Positions 29,635 through 38,213 of a DNA stretch of 64,000 nucleotides are shown here, in pieces. The stretch is from Gilvimarinus polysaccharolyticus (GTDB taxonomy: Bacteria > Pseudomonadota > Gammaproteobacteria > Pseudomonadales > Cellvibrionaceae): assembly GCF_001187555.1 (NCBI RefSeq), contig NZ_LFIJ01000002.1:992545-1056544 (forward strand). The letters are read 5' to 3'. The notes under the pieces were generated by a model, which had not been told where the DNA came from, did not search any database, and saw only the letters and a program-made list of their open reading frames with translations. Position numbers and translations under genes: made by a program. Every line of letters starts with the position of its first letter. Within the stretch, counting starts at the first letter, position 1.

Positions 29635-29672
29635 GGTATCGGGCACTACAGTGCCCGATACCGTTTTATTTT
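29635..29672. terminator. Terminator overlapping a convergent gene end
   Basis: GGTATCGGGCACT (29635-29647) and its perfect complement (29650-29662) are followed by GTTTTATTTT. It serves the plus-strand gene ending at 29622. Its arms also encode the last codons and stop (29646) of the minus-strand gene. Confidence 0.85.
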
Positions 29673-30584
29673 AACGATAGAGTCAATTACAGCGACCACC
29701 AAATACCCCGCAATCCCCCATGTAATCCAATTGGCCGGTATATCAAACTGTTTAACGCTATCACCACTGCCGATCATAATGGCCAGTGGACTATCCCAAC
29801 GGTAAATCGTGGCCATAATGATTAGTGTGGCAACAGACAGCGCTAACTCGGTTAGAATCTTGCGGCGAGTCCAGTAGGGCGACAATAGTTTTGTCACGCT
29901 GATGAGCATGCCGACGATAAGCACGGTATTAATCCAAGGTAATAGTGTGGCCCATTGCTCTGAAAAAATCAGCGCAATGGGTTGCTCCCCCAAGCTTTGT
30001 GGAATCACATGGTTTAACCATGCGGTAAAGTATACCGTCACCACCAACTCAAAAGCGGATCCAGTGCGGCTGATGTATTCCCCCTGCGTCACAACGTTGG
30101 GTAGCGAATCTGGCTTCCAGCGTTTAAATAAGTCCGTGCGGCTAACGGACTCACCCAGTAGATAAAAGATCAAGGTCAGCCAGGCAAAGCCGTACAAGCT
30201 CTGATGCAAAATACTCCACAGTGTTTGCGGCAGCGCTTGCCAAAAACGCACATCGCCTTGCCCAATCAATTCGACCCCAGCAAAGCATACCTGTAGCACG
30301 GCAATGGCAATTACCATCCATTGCAGCAACTGTAGGTAGACAGGGAATAGGCTTTCGCTCACCAGTGTTGGGCGCGGTTGAAAGTCTGCCGCCACCAGCA
30401 TTGGGTGGCCGCGCTCGCGCAACAGCGTTTTTACTTCGTCGTCCGTAAGCGGGCGACCTAAAGATTCTTCGCGGTAATCGCACTCGTCTTGTAAATCGCT
30501 TAGCAGCTCATCGGCCACATCGTTTCTAACACTCGGTGGTAAGTGAGATTTAACCGCAAAGGTATAACGCTCAAGCCAGTTCAT
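29646..30584 (-). CDS. HAAS-domain membrane protein, PadR partner
   Basis: 312 residues. The N-terminal 75 residues (MNWLERYTFAVKSHLP, then DELLSDLQDECDYREE and GRPLTDDEVKTLLRERGHP) look like the HAAS signalling-associated domain often encoded with PadR regulators. Six or seven hydrophobic helices follow. The start overlaps the padR stop by 4 nt (ATGA), so the two are one operon. Its role is unknown; a PadR-controlled envelope or membrane stress function is an inference from other HAAS-PadR pairs. Confidence 0.8.
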   Translation of the reverse strand: MNWLERYTFAVKSHLPPSVRNDVADELLSDLQDECDYREESLGRPLTDDEVKTLLRERGHPMLVAADFQPRPTLVSESLFPVYLQLLQWMVIAIAVLQVCFAGVELIGQGDVRFWQALPQTLWSILHQSLYGFAWLTLIFYLLGESVSRTDLFKRWKPDSLPNVVTQGEYISRTGSAFELVVTVYFTAWLNHVIPQSLGEQPIALIFSEQWATLLPWINTVLIVGMLISVTKLLSPYWTRRKILTELALSVATLIIMATIYRWDSPLAIMIGSGDSVKQFDIPANWITWGIAGYLVVAVIDSIVKIKRYRAL

Positions 30585-30922
30585 TGGGTTGCCTCTTTAA
30601 TGTTTTTTAACGCCTGGTTTAGGTTTTGCCACTCTTCAGTCATTGCCACGCGAGCGCTGTCGCCAGTATCGGATAGCCGGTAAACGCGCCGTTTGCGCCC
30701 TTCTTGCAGCTGCCATTCACTGCTCAGTAAATCTTGGCTTTCCAACCGGCGCAGCAATGGGTAAAGCGTACCTTCGTCCACCTCTAATCCGCGCTCTTGC
30801 AAAAAGCGACGCAAAGAGTAGCCGTAATGCGGCTGCGCTAACGCCTCAAGCACCGCCATAATCAGCAGCCCTCGACGCAGCTCCATGGTTAGTTTGGTTA
30901 ATCGTTCAGGCTCGTCCGTCAA
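30581..30922 (-). CDS. PadR-family transcriptional regulator
   Basis: 113 residues from the preferred start. Winged-helix PadR domain: ELRRGLLIMAVLEALAQ, YGYSLRRFLQERGLEVDEG, then TLYPLLRRLESQDLL and the wing EGRKRRVYRLSDTG. The frame is open to 30985, but that would run through the operator pair. TTG at 30922 has AGGTG 5 nt upstream and matches the usual N-terminal length. First gene of the padR-HAAS operon; twin dyads immediately upstream indicate autoregulation. Confidence 0.85.
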   Translation of the reverse strand: MTDEPERLTKLTMELRRGLLIMAVLEALAQPHYGYSLRRFLQERGLEVDEGTLYPLLRRLESQDLLSSEWQLQEGRKRRVYRLSDTGDSARVAMTEEWQNLNQALKNIKEATQ

Positions 30923-30933
30923 AATTACACCTA

Positions 30934-30973
30934 TACTATGTATTGCACAGTATATACTATGTGGTACACAGTA
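30934..30973. promoter_or_regulatory. Twin PadR operators
   Basis: Two tandem dyads of the form TACTATGT-N3-RCACAGTA: 30934-30952 and 30955-30973. They repeat at exactly 21 bp, two helical turns, and end 12 nt before the padR TTG start. That is the expected position for autorepression. Confidence 0.7.
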
Positions 30974-31042
30974 GTGGGCTGTCAATAGGCTATTGAAAAT
31001 AAGATGGGGGTCAAATGAGGTGTTTATCTTGGCGTGTGGGTT

Positions 31043-32017
31043 CTAGGCTGGTTTAGCGGCGTGGGCTTTAAATTGCGCAAACACGCTAAGGCCTTTTTCC
31101 AAGCCTAAGGTTGTCACCGCTTTGGGGGTAATAAGCGCGTATAGCTCATAGCCGTGCCAATCTAGCGTGGCAATTAAGCTGGTATCGCTAATGTGACTTA
31201 AGTCGGTAACGGTGACTTTAAGGGTGTTGGCAATACTGGAGGGGCCGGGTTGCTGGCGGGCGATGGATACCTCGTGGGCATCGATGCGGATACGCAAGGT
31301 GCTGGGCGCAAGTGGGCCGCATTCGAGCCGGTGGCCGTTAACCAGCACTTGGCCATCGTGGGGCTTACCGTCTAACGGCCACAGGGCGCAAGCGTTACTG
31401 GGGTGGTTAAGGACGTGGGCTCGGTGGGCATCGGCTAGGGTGCTAAGCGTGTTGCTTTGCCAGTGATACACCCAGTGGCAGGTGGCGGTTAAGTCGTGCC
31501 ACTGGTGGCTGACTAAGATGGCCGAGAGCTGCCGTTGGGTAGCGATGCGATGTATCACACTTAATACCTGCCGCGCGGCGTTAGCGTCCAGGGCTGAGAC
31601 GGGTTCGTCGAGTAACAGTAAATGCTTAGCGCAGATAACCGCTGCCAATAGTGCGACTCGTTGACGCTCACCACCCGAGAGAGTGTCGCTATATTGTTGT
31701 AACAACGGGGTAATGTGCAGTTCGTGGGCAATGCTTTGCCAGTCGTTAAATTGATGCCGTTTGGCCAAGGTGCCAAGCATTGCTTGCACTTGTTGGTTGG
31801 GCCATAGCGGCGCACTTTGCGCAGCCCAGCCCAGGCCGCGTTTATGGCTGGGTAGGGCGAGTAAATTAGGGTGTTGGTCGCATTGCAACCAGCCACTAGT
31901 GCCACAGGCAATGCGGGTTAATAGTTGCGTTTTACCACAGCCTGAGGGGCCACTAATGCCAAGCCACTCGCCCTTGGGCCAGCGCCATTGTTGGCCGTCT
32001 AGCTCAAATTGCCACAC
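31043..32017 (-). CDS. modC: Molybdate ABC transporter ATP-binding protein
   Basis: 324 residues. Walker A GPSGCGKT, signature LSGGERQRVALL, Walker B LLLLDEPVSALD and switch His (SHQWHD) are intact; the C-terminal part (from about 250) is the MOP/TOBE molybdate-binding domain. The frame extends to 32134, but I choose GTG at 32017, which has GAGGG just upstream and overlaps modB by 14 nt. It powers molybdate import together with ModB and ModA. The C-terminal domain ends close to AHAAKPA. Confidence 0.93.
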   Translation of the reverse strand: MWQFELDGQQWRWPKGEWLGISGPSGCGKTQLLTRIACGTSGWLQCDQHPNLLALPSHKRGLGWAAQSAPLWPNQQVQAMLGTLAKRHQFNDWQSIAHELHITPLLQQYSDTLSGGERQRVALLAAVICAKHLLLLDEPVSALDANAARQVLSVIHRIATQRQLSAILVSHQWHDLTATCHWVYHWQSNTLSTLADAHRAHVLNHPSNACALWPLDGKPHDGQVLVNGHRLECGPLAPSTLRIRIDAHEVSIARQQPGPSSIANTLKVTVTDLSHISDTSLIATLDWHGYELYALITPKAVTTLGLEKGLSVFAQFKAHAAKPA

Positions 32018-32666
32018 GGGTGTGCCCTCGTTTTTTTTGCCAGCTGTAAAGCAGTACCAGAAGCGCGAAAGAGGCGGCCAATAACCCCCCAGCAATGCGG
32101 TGGGCCTGGGCAAAGTTAAGGGTTTCAACTTCATCGAATAATAAAATAGACAGCACTTGAGTCTCGCCAGAAATGTTGCCGCCGATCATTAACACTACGC
32201 CAAACTCGCCCACGGTGTGGGCAAACCCCAAGGCACTGGCCATCACAAATGCGTGGCGAGTGGCGGGCAAAACAATGTGGCGCAATAGCTGAAATGGGTT
32301 TAACCCTTGGCTGCGTCCCAGTTGTAATACTCGAGGCTCTAGCTGGCTAAAACTGGCAGCCAGTGGCTGCACCACAAATGGCAGTGAGTAAATGACCGAG
32401 CCTATGACTAAGCCGGTAAAGCTAAAGGCTAACCCCGATTGGCTGAATTGACCGATGGCACCATCGGGGGCGAGCAACAGTAAAAGATAAAACCCCAGTA
32501 CTGTGGGTGGGAGTATTAGCGGTAGCGCGACGGCGGCTTCGACTAATGTGCGTAAATGGCGCGCGCGGCCCTGCGCCAGCCACCACGCTAAGGGTGTGCC
32601 TAGTACGAGCAGCACCAGTGTGGTCACCAGTGCCAGTTTACAGGTAATCCAAATGGCGGCATTCAC
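32004..32666 (-). CDS. modB: Molybdate ABC transporter permease
   Basis: 220 residues with five or six membrane helices and the cytoplasmic EAA-type loop (VLQLGRSQGLNPFQLLRHIVLP, about 130-150) that contacts ModC. Partner of ModA and ModC in molybdate uptake. Overlaps modA by 4 nt (ATGA) and modC by 14 nt, so the operon is tightly coupled. Confidence 0.94.
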   Translation of the reverse strand: MNAAIWITCKLALVTTLVLLVLGTPLAWWLAQGRARHLRTLVEAAVALPLILPPTVLGFYLLLLLAPDGAIGQFSQSGLAFSFTGLVIGSVIYSLPFVVQPLAASFSQLEPRVLQLGRSQGLNPFQLLRHIVLPATRHAFVMASALGFAHTVGEFGVVLMIGGNISGETQVLSILLFDEVETLNFAQAHRIAGGLLAASFALLVLLYSWQKKRGHTRVAI

Positions 32667-33367
32667 GGTTTGGCGGTTAAGTATCCGTTTTGTTGAATAA
32701 GCTGTTGTGCTGTATCGCTCAGTAAAAAGGTTAAAAATAACGATGCTGCGCTGGAGTTATCTATCACGCTTGCGGCCTGTGTTAGCACGGCGGCGTGAGG
32801 TAAAGAATACCAGTATAGCTGGGGTGCAAGCTCGGTAAAGCTTGCGGCCACGAGTGCGCAGTCAGCGTTGCCAGTGACGACAAATTGCAGCGCTCCCGCA
32901 ACTGATCCGGCTTGAACTTGTTTGGCGCTAATACCCTGGCCGTGTTCGCTTAACCAGATGATGGCGGCGCGTCCGTAAGGTGCGGTACGGGTGTTGGCCA
33001 GCGCTAAAGTGTTGGCTTGTTGCAGTGCCTGGGTACTGGATTGGACATTTTGGTTGCAGGCGAGAATCAGCTGGCCGCGGGCGTATACCTGCGGCTGGGC
33101 GCTTTTACCTTGGTTAAAAAGTAGCTGAGGAAAATCTGCATCGGCCGATAAAAATAAACCAAAGGGTGCGCCGGCTAAAATTTGTTGCGTAAGTGCGCCA
33201 GAGGGGCCGCTAGAGAGGCTGATGGCAATATCGCTTTGAGCTTGCCAGACAGGTAATAAGGCCTCGAGTGTCGGCTTAAAGTTACTCGCCACGGCAATGC
33301 GCAATGTCTCGGCGGCCTGAGTATGGCAGACGAAGATCAATAATAAAGCGGCGGTGACAGCTCTCAT
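32663..33367 (-). CDS. modA: Molybdate-binding periplasmic protein
   Basis: 234 residues with signal peptide 1-18 (cleavage after TQA). Typical ModA features: the N-terminal LRIAVASNF strand, SSGPSGALTQQI (oxyanion-binding serines), LFLSADADFP, and a C-terminal lobe ending with the AQQLIQQNGY helix. It delivers molybdate (or tungstate) to ModBC. First gene of modABC; no ModE-type site or molybdenum-cofactor riboswitch was evident upstream. Confidence 0.93.
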   Translation of the reverse strand: MRAVTAALLLIFVCHTQAAETLRIAVASNFKPTLEALLPVWQAQSDIAISLSSGPSGALTQQILAGAPFGLFLSADADFPQLLFNQGKSAQPQVYARGQLILACNQNVQSSTQALQQANTLALANTRTAPYGRAAIIWLSEHGQGISAKQVQAGSVAGALQFVVTGNADCALVAASFTELAPQLYWYSLPHAAVLTQAASVIDNSSAASLFLTFLLSDTAQQLIQQNGYLTAKP

Positions 33368-33516
33368 ACGTTTTACCGGTAGTGATAGCGCCCAAGGTCT
33401 GTACGCTTAAAGTCGTTATTGTGCCATATGGGGTGAAGCCTGTTGCGACTAATTCGGCCCTGTGCTTGAGGATCGCCTATACTCATAAGGTGTTAATTAA
33501 GACAAGAGGGCGGGCT

Positions 33517-34653
33517 ATGGTTGGGGTAGCTTTAAAACGACAGTTAAAAAGCGTCGTTACGTGCCTGTTGTTGGCCTCTGTCTGCGCTTGCAGCAACACG
33601 AGTGTGAGTCAATTTGTCTCGGCGCCCGACAAAGCCTTGATTGATCGTGCGTTATCGGGGGCGGAGCTGGATATTTTGCAGCAAATACCCGCCCAGCGTA
33701 TTGCCCCCGACGAGCTTCTTGCTATAACTCCCCAAATGGCACACTTTGCCGAACAAGCTGTAAGTGCTGCACGCAACGACGCTGATAGGGTTCAAGCGTT
33801 GCATGACGCGCTGTTGTTACCCGAGTCTGGCGGTGGCCGAGGTATACAGTACGAGGCCAGCGCAACTTATACTCCAGCCCAAGCTTATCGGCTACAGCGA
33901 GCCAACTGCCTGAGTTTTTCATTGTTGTTTGTGGCTATGGCTCGCCACATTGGGCTGGAAGCGCATATCAACGATGTGGCGATTCCGCCCACGTGGGATA
34001 GAATTGACGACCGATTGCAGTTTATGCGACACGTTAACGTCAAAGTTAAATTGCGGCATAATATTGATACGCTTGTGATCGACTTAGATATGCGTAATTA
34101 CCGAGCATATTACTCGCAACAAACGATTAGTGACCGCACGGCAAAAAGCCAGTTTTATAACAATCTCGCCATTGCTCCCACCAACCCGCAAAGTGATACA
34201 CTTGACAGCCGATTTTATAATTTAAAGCAAGCTTTGGCGTTGGATGATCGTCAGAGTTTTTTATGGAATAATTTAGCTACCTTGTACCGTCAACAAGGTT
34301 TGCATGAGTTATCCGAGGCGCTTTATGCCGAAGCGCTCACACGCAATCCGCAAGATTTAACGGCGATACGTAATTTAAGCCAGCACTATCGTTATACCGG
34401 CAGGCTTGTTCTGGCCGAACAGCTCGATGCACTGGCGTATAAGTATCGCGAGAGTAACCCTTACTATCAATATCGTTTGGCATCTCAGTATTATCGCAAT
34501 GCTGAATATCAGTTGGCCGCAGAAAAAATTGAGATTGCCATTAAAAAGCACCCAGGAGAACAGTTGTTTTATAAGCTTGCGGTAGATATCTACGAGACGA
34601 TGGGGCTTACGCGAAAATTGCAAAAAGCCCAGCGGGCGAGTGAAGTGTTATAG
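33517..34653 (+). CDS. Lipoprotein with transglutaminase-like and TPR regions
   Basis: 378 residues from ATG 33517, which has AAGAGGG just upstream; the frame opens earlier at 33382, but that part lacks a ribosome-binding site and would bury the signal peptide. The hydrophobic CLLLASVCAC segment looks like a lipoprotein signal. Residues about 70-190 resemble bacterial transglutaminase-like domains, with an ANCLSFS Cys and an RHVNVKV His region. From about 230, four or more TPR helical pairs follow (LNNLATLYRQQGLHELSEAL). Function unknown; single gene. Confidence 0.75.
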   Translation: MVGVALKRQLKSVVTCLLLASVCACSNTSVSQFVSAPDKALIDRALSGAELDILQQIPAQRIAPDELLAITPQMAHFAEQAVSAARNDADRVQALHDALLLPESGGGRGIQYEASATYTPAQAYRLQRANCLSFSLLFVAMARHIGLEAHINDVAIPPTWDRIDDRLQFMRHVNVKVKLRHNIDTLVIDLDMRNYRAYYSQQTISDRTAKSQFYNNLAIAPTNPQSDTLDSRFYNLKQALALDDRQSFLWNNLATLYRQQGLHELSEALYAEALTRNPQDLTAIRNLSQHYRYTGRLVLAEQLDALAYKYRESNPYYQYRLASQYYRNAEYQLAAEKIEIAIKKHPGEQLFYKLAVDIYETMGLTRKLQKAQRASEVL

Positions 34654-34877
34654 TCTAGGTGAGATAGGCATAACCCAAAATTCATATAATCCCAAGTTCA
34701 CATGACACAGTGGCGATATTGCTAGCGGAATTCAATGTTGTTTTTAAATATCCAGAATGTACTGTTTTTAGATCGAGCCCTAAGCGCAGGGCTAAAGTGG
34801 TCAGCCTTTAATATACGCCCGATCATGCTTTGCTCGCTTAGACATCCATCTGATAAAAATATACATCGGCACCCAAA

Positions 34878-35804
34878 GTGTTGAGCTACTGTAAGATTAA
34901 AAAAATAATACGGTGCTCGATGGCTTTGTGCATATTGCCGGTAACGGTATTAAGCGGCACTGCACAAAGCGTTAATGATGTAAGTTTGCCCGAGCCCAAG
35001 GCCACTTTAAACGATGTCGAAAAAGCCTTAACCGGCAGCGCAAAAAGTGCCGATCAGTGTCAGGCAAAGCTTCGCCGTAGTCGAGCAAAAACCTATGGTT
35101 TGGAATATCAGCTGCCCAATGTTTTTTCGATATTAAGTTGGAATATCTATAAAGCGCAAAATAAGAATTTATTAGAAGATTTAACAGCTTTAAGTCATAA
35201 GGTAGATATCGTCTTGCTGCAAGAGGCGTTTAAAGATAAAAACCTTGAATCATTAAAACCATATTGGCGTTTTTCGCCTGGGTATCGTTCAGATAATATG
35301 CAGTCTGGAGTGATGACATTAAGCCATTGGCCAGCCTCGGTACACTGCCAATTTAGCCATCAAGAACCTTGGCTAAATACCCCAAAAGCCACCAATGTAG
35401 TCGAGTATGTGCTACAAAATGGTGAGCGCTTATTGGCGATAAACTTACACGCTATTAATTTTACGTGGGGTACTAAGGCTTACCATGCGCAACTAAATAC
35501 GGCTGCAGCCATTATGCGCGCTCATCGAGGCCCGATTATTTTTGCGGGCGACTTGAACAGCTGGAGCTACTCACGACGTAAGGTATTAACCGATGTGCTG
35601 ACGCCGCTTGGTTTAGTGGCGACCGAATTTCCAGTTGATAACAGAACGCTTACCTTTGGTCTGGCATTGGATTATGTGTGGTCGCGCGGTGTCACCATTA
35701 ACGCCGCCGAAGTGCCAATCTACGAAAGCTCTGATCATAACCCTTTGCTGGTAACTGTAAAAATAATCAAGTCTAAAAAGGCTTCCTATGTGGCGCAAGA
35801 GTAG
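34878..35804 (+). CDS. Secreted endonuclease/exonuclease/phosphatase family protein
   Basis: 308 residues from a GTG start; ATG 34920 is an alternative. The basic KIKKIIR then MALCILPVTVLSGTAQS reads as a signal peptide. The EEP (DNase I-like) fold is shown by LSWNIYK (about 89), VLLQEAF (Glu, about 115), NLHAINF (His), GDLNSW (Asp-Asn pair) and the C-terminal SSDHNPLL (Asp-His). Related proteins cleave nucleic acids or phosphodiester lipids; the substrate cannot be told here. Confidence 0.82.
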   Translation: MLSYCKIKKIIRCSMALCILPVTVLSGTAQSVNDVSLPEPKATLNDVEKALTGSAKSADQCQAKLRRSRAKTYGLEYQLPNVFSILSWNIYKAQNKNLLEDLTALSHKVDIVLLQEAFKDKNLESLKPYWRFSPGYRSDNMQSGVMTLSHWPASVHCQFSHQEPWLNTPKATNVVEYVLQNGERLLAINLHAINFTWGTKAYHAQLNTAAAIMRAHRGPIIFAGDLNSWSYSRRKVLTDVLTPLGLVATEFPVDNRTLTFGLALDYVWSRGVTINAAEVPIYESSDHNPLLVTVKIIKSKKASYVAQE

Positions 35805-35897
35805 CGGTATAATGGCCGCCTTTGGTGTTAGATCGCCGCTAAGGTGTCATGTTTGCTTAAGGCAAAAGAGCGCCTCCTTACTAGAAGTCGTTGCCGT

Positions 35898-36839
35898 ATG
35901 ACAAACAAAGCAAGCCTCCCTGCCAATAATTCGGTTTTAATGGCAATAATCGAGCAAGGTATTGAAGATTACTTTAACGAGTGTCGCGCTCGCATCCCTA
36001 GTTTTGTAAAGCAGCATTTTTTCTATCCTGGCGCTTGGCATACTAATCGGCGAGCGTTGGGCTGGGATATATTACGGGCACCGTTTAATTTGTTGTGGGT
36101 GCCTTTTTACATTGTTTTTCGCAGCCTTGCGTGGTTAAGCCATACCTGTGGCGGAGCTAAATTAGCGCATCAGTTGATGCGTATTCCCAGCGGTATGCAA
36201 ACTGATGTGCAGCGGTATTTAATGACATGCGCGGAGCGCGAGTTATTAATGCGCTCTGAGAATAAAAATCGACTGCGTGAGTGCATAGTCGCCGCTATTG
36301 TCGGGCACGAATCACTCACCCAATTAGACGCGGAGCACGAGCAGCGTTTAGGGCGTAATTTGGCTAATGCGTTAACTCAGTACACATTAACCCGTACAGC
36401 AACGGCTGATATTAGTAACACCCTGGTGGCAACCTTAGCTGGGGCTTTTACGCTGCAAAAATTTACCCCCGGTGGACTCGCAATCGGCGTGGTATTAGCG
36501 GGTGCTTTTGCCAATCGAGCCGCCGCGTGGGATTTTATTTTGGGCCCAACGTTGGGGGGATGGTATTACACGCTCTTTCCGGTTGAGCCGGGTGCTAGCT
36601 TGGTTGTGTTGTCGGCGACCGGTGTGATGGCGTTAATGGCCGTTTTTGCTTGCTTTTCTGGCTTGATATCAGACCCGCTACAAGGTTGTCTGGGCATTCA
36701 TCAGCGCCGTCTTAGGCATATGCTCGATAGTGTAGAGCGAGACTTTAAACGGCAAACCCAAGGGAGCTTTAGGCCTAAAGATGCCTATTTGGCCCGCCTA
36801 ATGGATATCATCGATGCCGCAAGATTGAGCGTAACATAA
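35898..36839 (+). CDS. Uncharacterised membrane protein
   Basis: 313 residues from ATG 35898; the frame is open to a GTG at 35844 and neither start has a strong ribosome-binding site. A soluble N-terminal helical part contains FVKQHFFYPGAWHTNRRALGWD, a recognisable conserved-looking block. It is followed by a hydrophobic stretch (about 65-90), a helical middle region, two or three membrane segments (about 185-270) and a basic C-terminal helix. I recall DUF6635-type proteins of this kind but cannot assign a function. Follows the EEP-family gene by 93 nt. Confidence 0.7.
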   Translation: MTNKASLPANNSVLMAIIEQGIEDYFNECRARIPSFVKQHFFYPGAWHTNRRALGWDILRAPFNLLWVPFYIVFRSLAWLSHTCGGAKLAHQLMRIPSGMQTDVQRYLMTCAERELLMRSENKNRLRECIVAAIVGHESLTQLDAEHEQRLGRNLANALTQYTLTRTATADISNTLVATLAGAFTLQKFTPGGLAIGVVLAGAFANRAAAWDFILGPTLGGWYYTLFPVEPGASLVVLSATGVMALMAVFACFSGLISDPLQGCLGIHQRRLRHMLDSVERDFKRQTQGSFRPKDAYLARLMDIIDAARLSVT

Positions 36840-36867
36840 GGCTTCTGGCGGGTTGTGGGTGAAGCAT

Positions 36868-36899
36868 CTTTGCGCCAAGGCTGCAGCCTTGGCGCAAAG
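36868..36899. terminator. Perfect 32-bp palindrome between convergent genes
   Basis: The arm CTTTGCGCCAAGGCTG and its exact complement meet at 36883/36884 without a spacer. It lies between two convergent stop codons (36839 and 36908), so it is probably a bidirectional terminator, although neither side has a T-tract. Confidence 0.55.
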
Positions 36900-36907
36900 T
36901 GAAGGCG

Positions 36908-38038
36908 TTAGCTGGTCGGTTCGGCAGGACTTGAATCGTCATCTAAGATGTCCTCTAAAACTTCCGGCGAGCTATCTTCTTTTGGCTCTTCGATATTGAT
37001 TTCACGCATAAAGATTCCCCAAAATGCTATAAACAACGCGGCGATTAAAGGCCCGATGACAAAGCCGTTTATGCCAAATAATGCCATGCCGCCTAAGGTC
37101 GATAGCAGCACTAGATAGTCGGGCAGTTTGGTGTCACGGCCCACTAGTACTGGACGTAAAAAGTTGTCAACTAAGCCAATTACACCGCCGCCAAAGACAA
37201 TTAGAATAATGCCATGGGTATAATTTCCCACCGCCAAAAAATACACCGCAACCGGCGCCCAAATAATAGCCGCGCCCACCGCTGGCAGTAGTGAAGCAAA
37301 CGCCATAACAACCGCCCATAGCAATGCCGCCGGAACCCCTAGCGCCCAAAAAATAAACCCGCCCAGTGCGCCCTGTACAATTGCCACCACTAAATTACCC
37401 TTAACGGTTGCACGGGTTACCTCAGCGAATTTGGAAAACAGTAAGCGCTCGCGGGTATCACCCATGGGGAGGGCGCGAATCATTAGCTCTAGCAGGTTGT
37501 TACCGTCGCGCAAAAAGAAGAAAGTAAGATAGAGCATTAAGAAAAAATCGAGTACAAACTTAAATGCATTTTGACCAATGTTAAAGGTGTACTGGGCAAT
37601 AAACTTACCGCTGTTCATGGCAAAGTTTACCGCTTGATCTTTTAGATCATTAAGGTTTACACCAAAATGTTCTAGGGTGTCTTGCACAATAGGAAAGCCG
37701 CCCTGAAACTGTTCAATTTTTTTGGCAGGGTCGATCTCCCCGGAATCGATTTGTTGGTATAACGTTGCCGCCTGACCGATAACCGAGCTGACTAGCAAGA
37801 TGACCGGAATAATGACAATGATCAAACAAAACAGCAGAGTGATTAATGCGCGAATATTGGGTCGGTTTTCAAATTTACTTAAAAAGCGAATTTGCGCTGG
37901 ATAAAAAATAATGGCCAGAGCGCAGGCCCAAAAAATTGGCCCAAAGAACGGTTGTAAAATACCTAAAAATGCGACGGACACCAATAACAGTAATCCGAGA
38001 AATGATTTTAGTTCGAGAGATTGTCTAAATTCAGGCAT
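36908..38038 (-). CDS. AI-2E family transporter
   Basis: 376 residues, about eight membrane helices, with the family's long cytoplasmic/periplasmic helical insert (about 95-150) and the C-terminal repeated GxxG-rich helices (ALGVPAALLWAVVMAFASLLP; FVIGPLIAALF). The acidic tail (EEPKEDSSPEVLEDILDDD) is variable. Members of this family export AI-2 (TqsA-like) or act as Na+/H+ antiporters; the name is a family label and the substrate is unknown. Confidence 0.88.
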   Translation of the reverse strand: MPEFRQSLELKSFLGLLLLVSVAFLGILQPFFGPIFWACALAIIFYPAQIRFLSKFENRPNIRALITLLFCLIIVIIPVILLVSSVIGQAATLYQQIDSGEIDPAKKIEQFQGGFPIVQDTLEHFGVNLNDLKDQAVNFAMNSGKFIAQYTFNIGQNAFKFVLDFFLMLYLTFFFLRDGNNLLELMIRALPMGDTRERLLFSKFAEVTRATVKGNLVVAIVQGALGGFIFWALGVPAALLWAVVMAFASLLPAVGAAIIWAPVAVYFLAVGNYTHGIILIVFGGGVIGLVDNFLRPVLVGRDTKLPDYLVLLSTLGGMALFGINGFVIGPLIAALFIAFWGIFMREINIEEPKEDSSPEVLEDILDDDSSPAEPTS

Positions 38039-38180
38039 AAATGTGCCTCGCTGTGTGGCCGCAGTGGCGATTATTTAAAGATGCAGCGAGTTTAACACGG
38101 AGGATCGTGAAGTGTCGTCGAGAGCCGATGGTTTGACGAGGTAGCGGGGCATTGCTCCCGCTACAGTAACGCTAAAATAG

Positions 38181-38201
38181 CCGGCGCGTTTATCGCGCCG
38201 G
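38181..38201 (-). terminator. Hexosaminidase terminator
   Basis: Stem CCGGCGCG (38181-38188) and CGCGCCGG (38194-38201) around a 5-nt loop. On the minus strand it is followed by the T-rich CTATTTTAG, 12 nt after the GH20 stop. Confidence 0.6.
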
Positions 38202-38213
38202 GCTTGTTGCCGG

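Noticed and set aside
33368-33516. Molybdenum-cofactor riboswitch or ModE site before modA.
   Set aside because: Only about 150 nt shared with a divergent gene and no matching dyad or conserved structure was visible.
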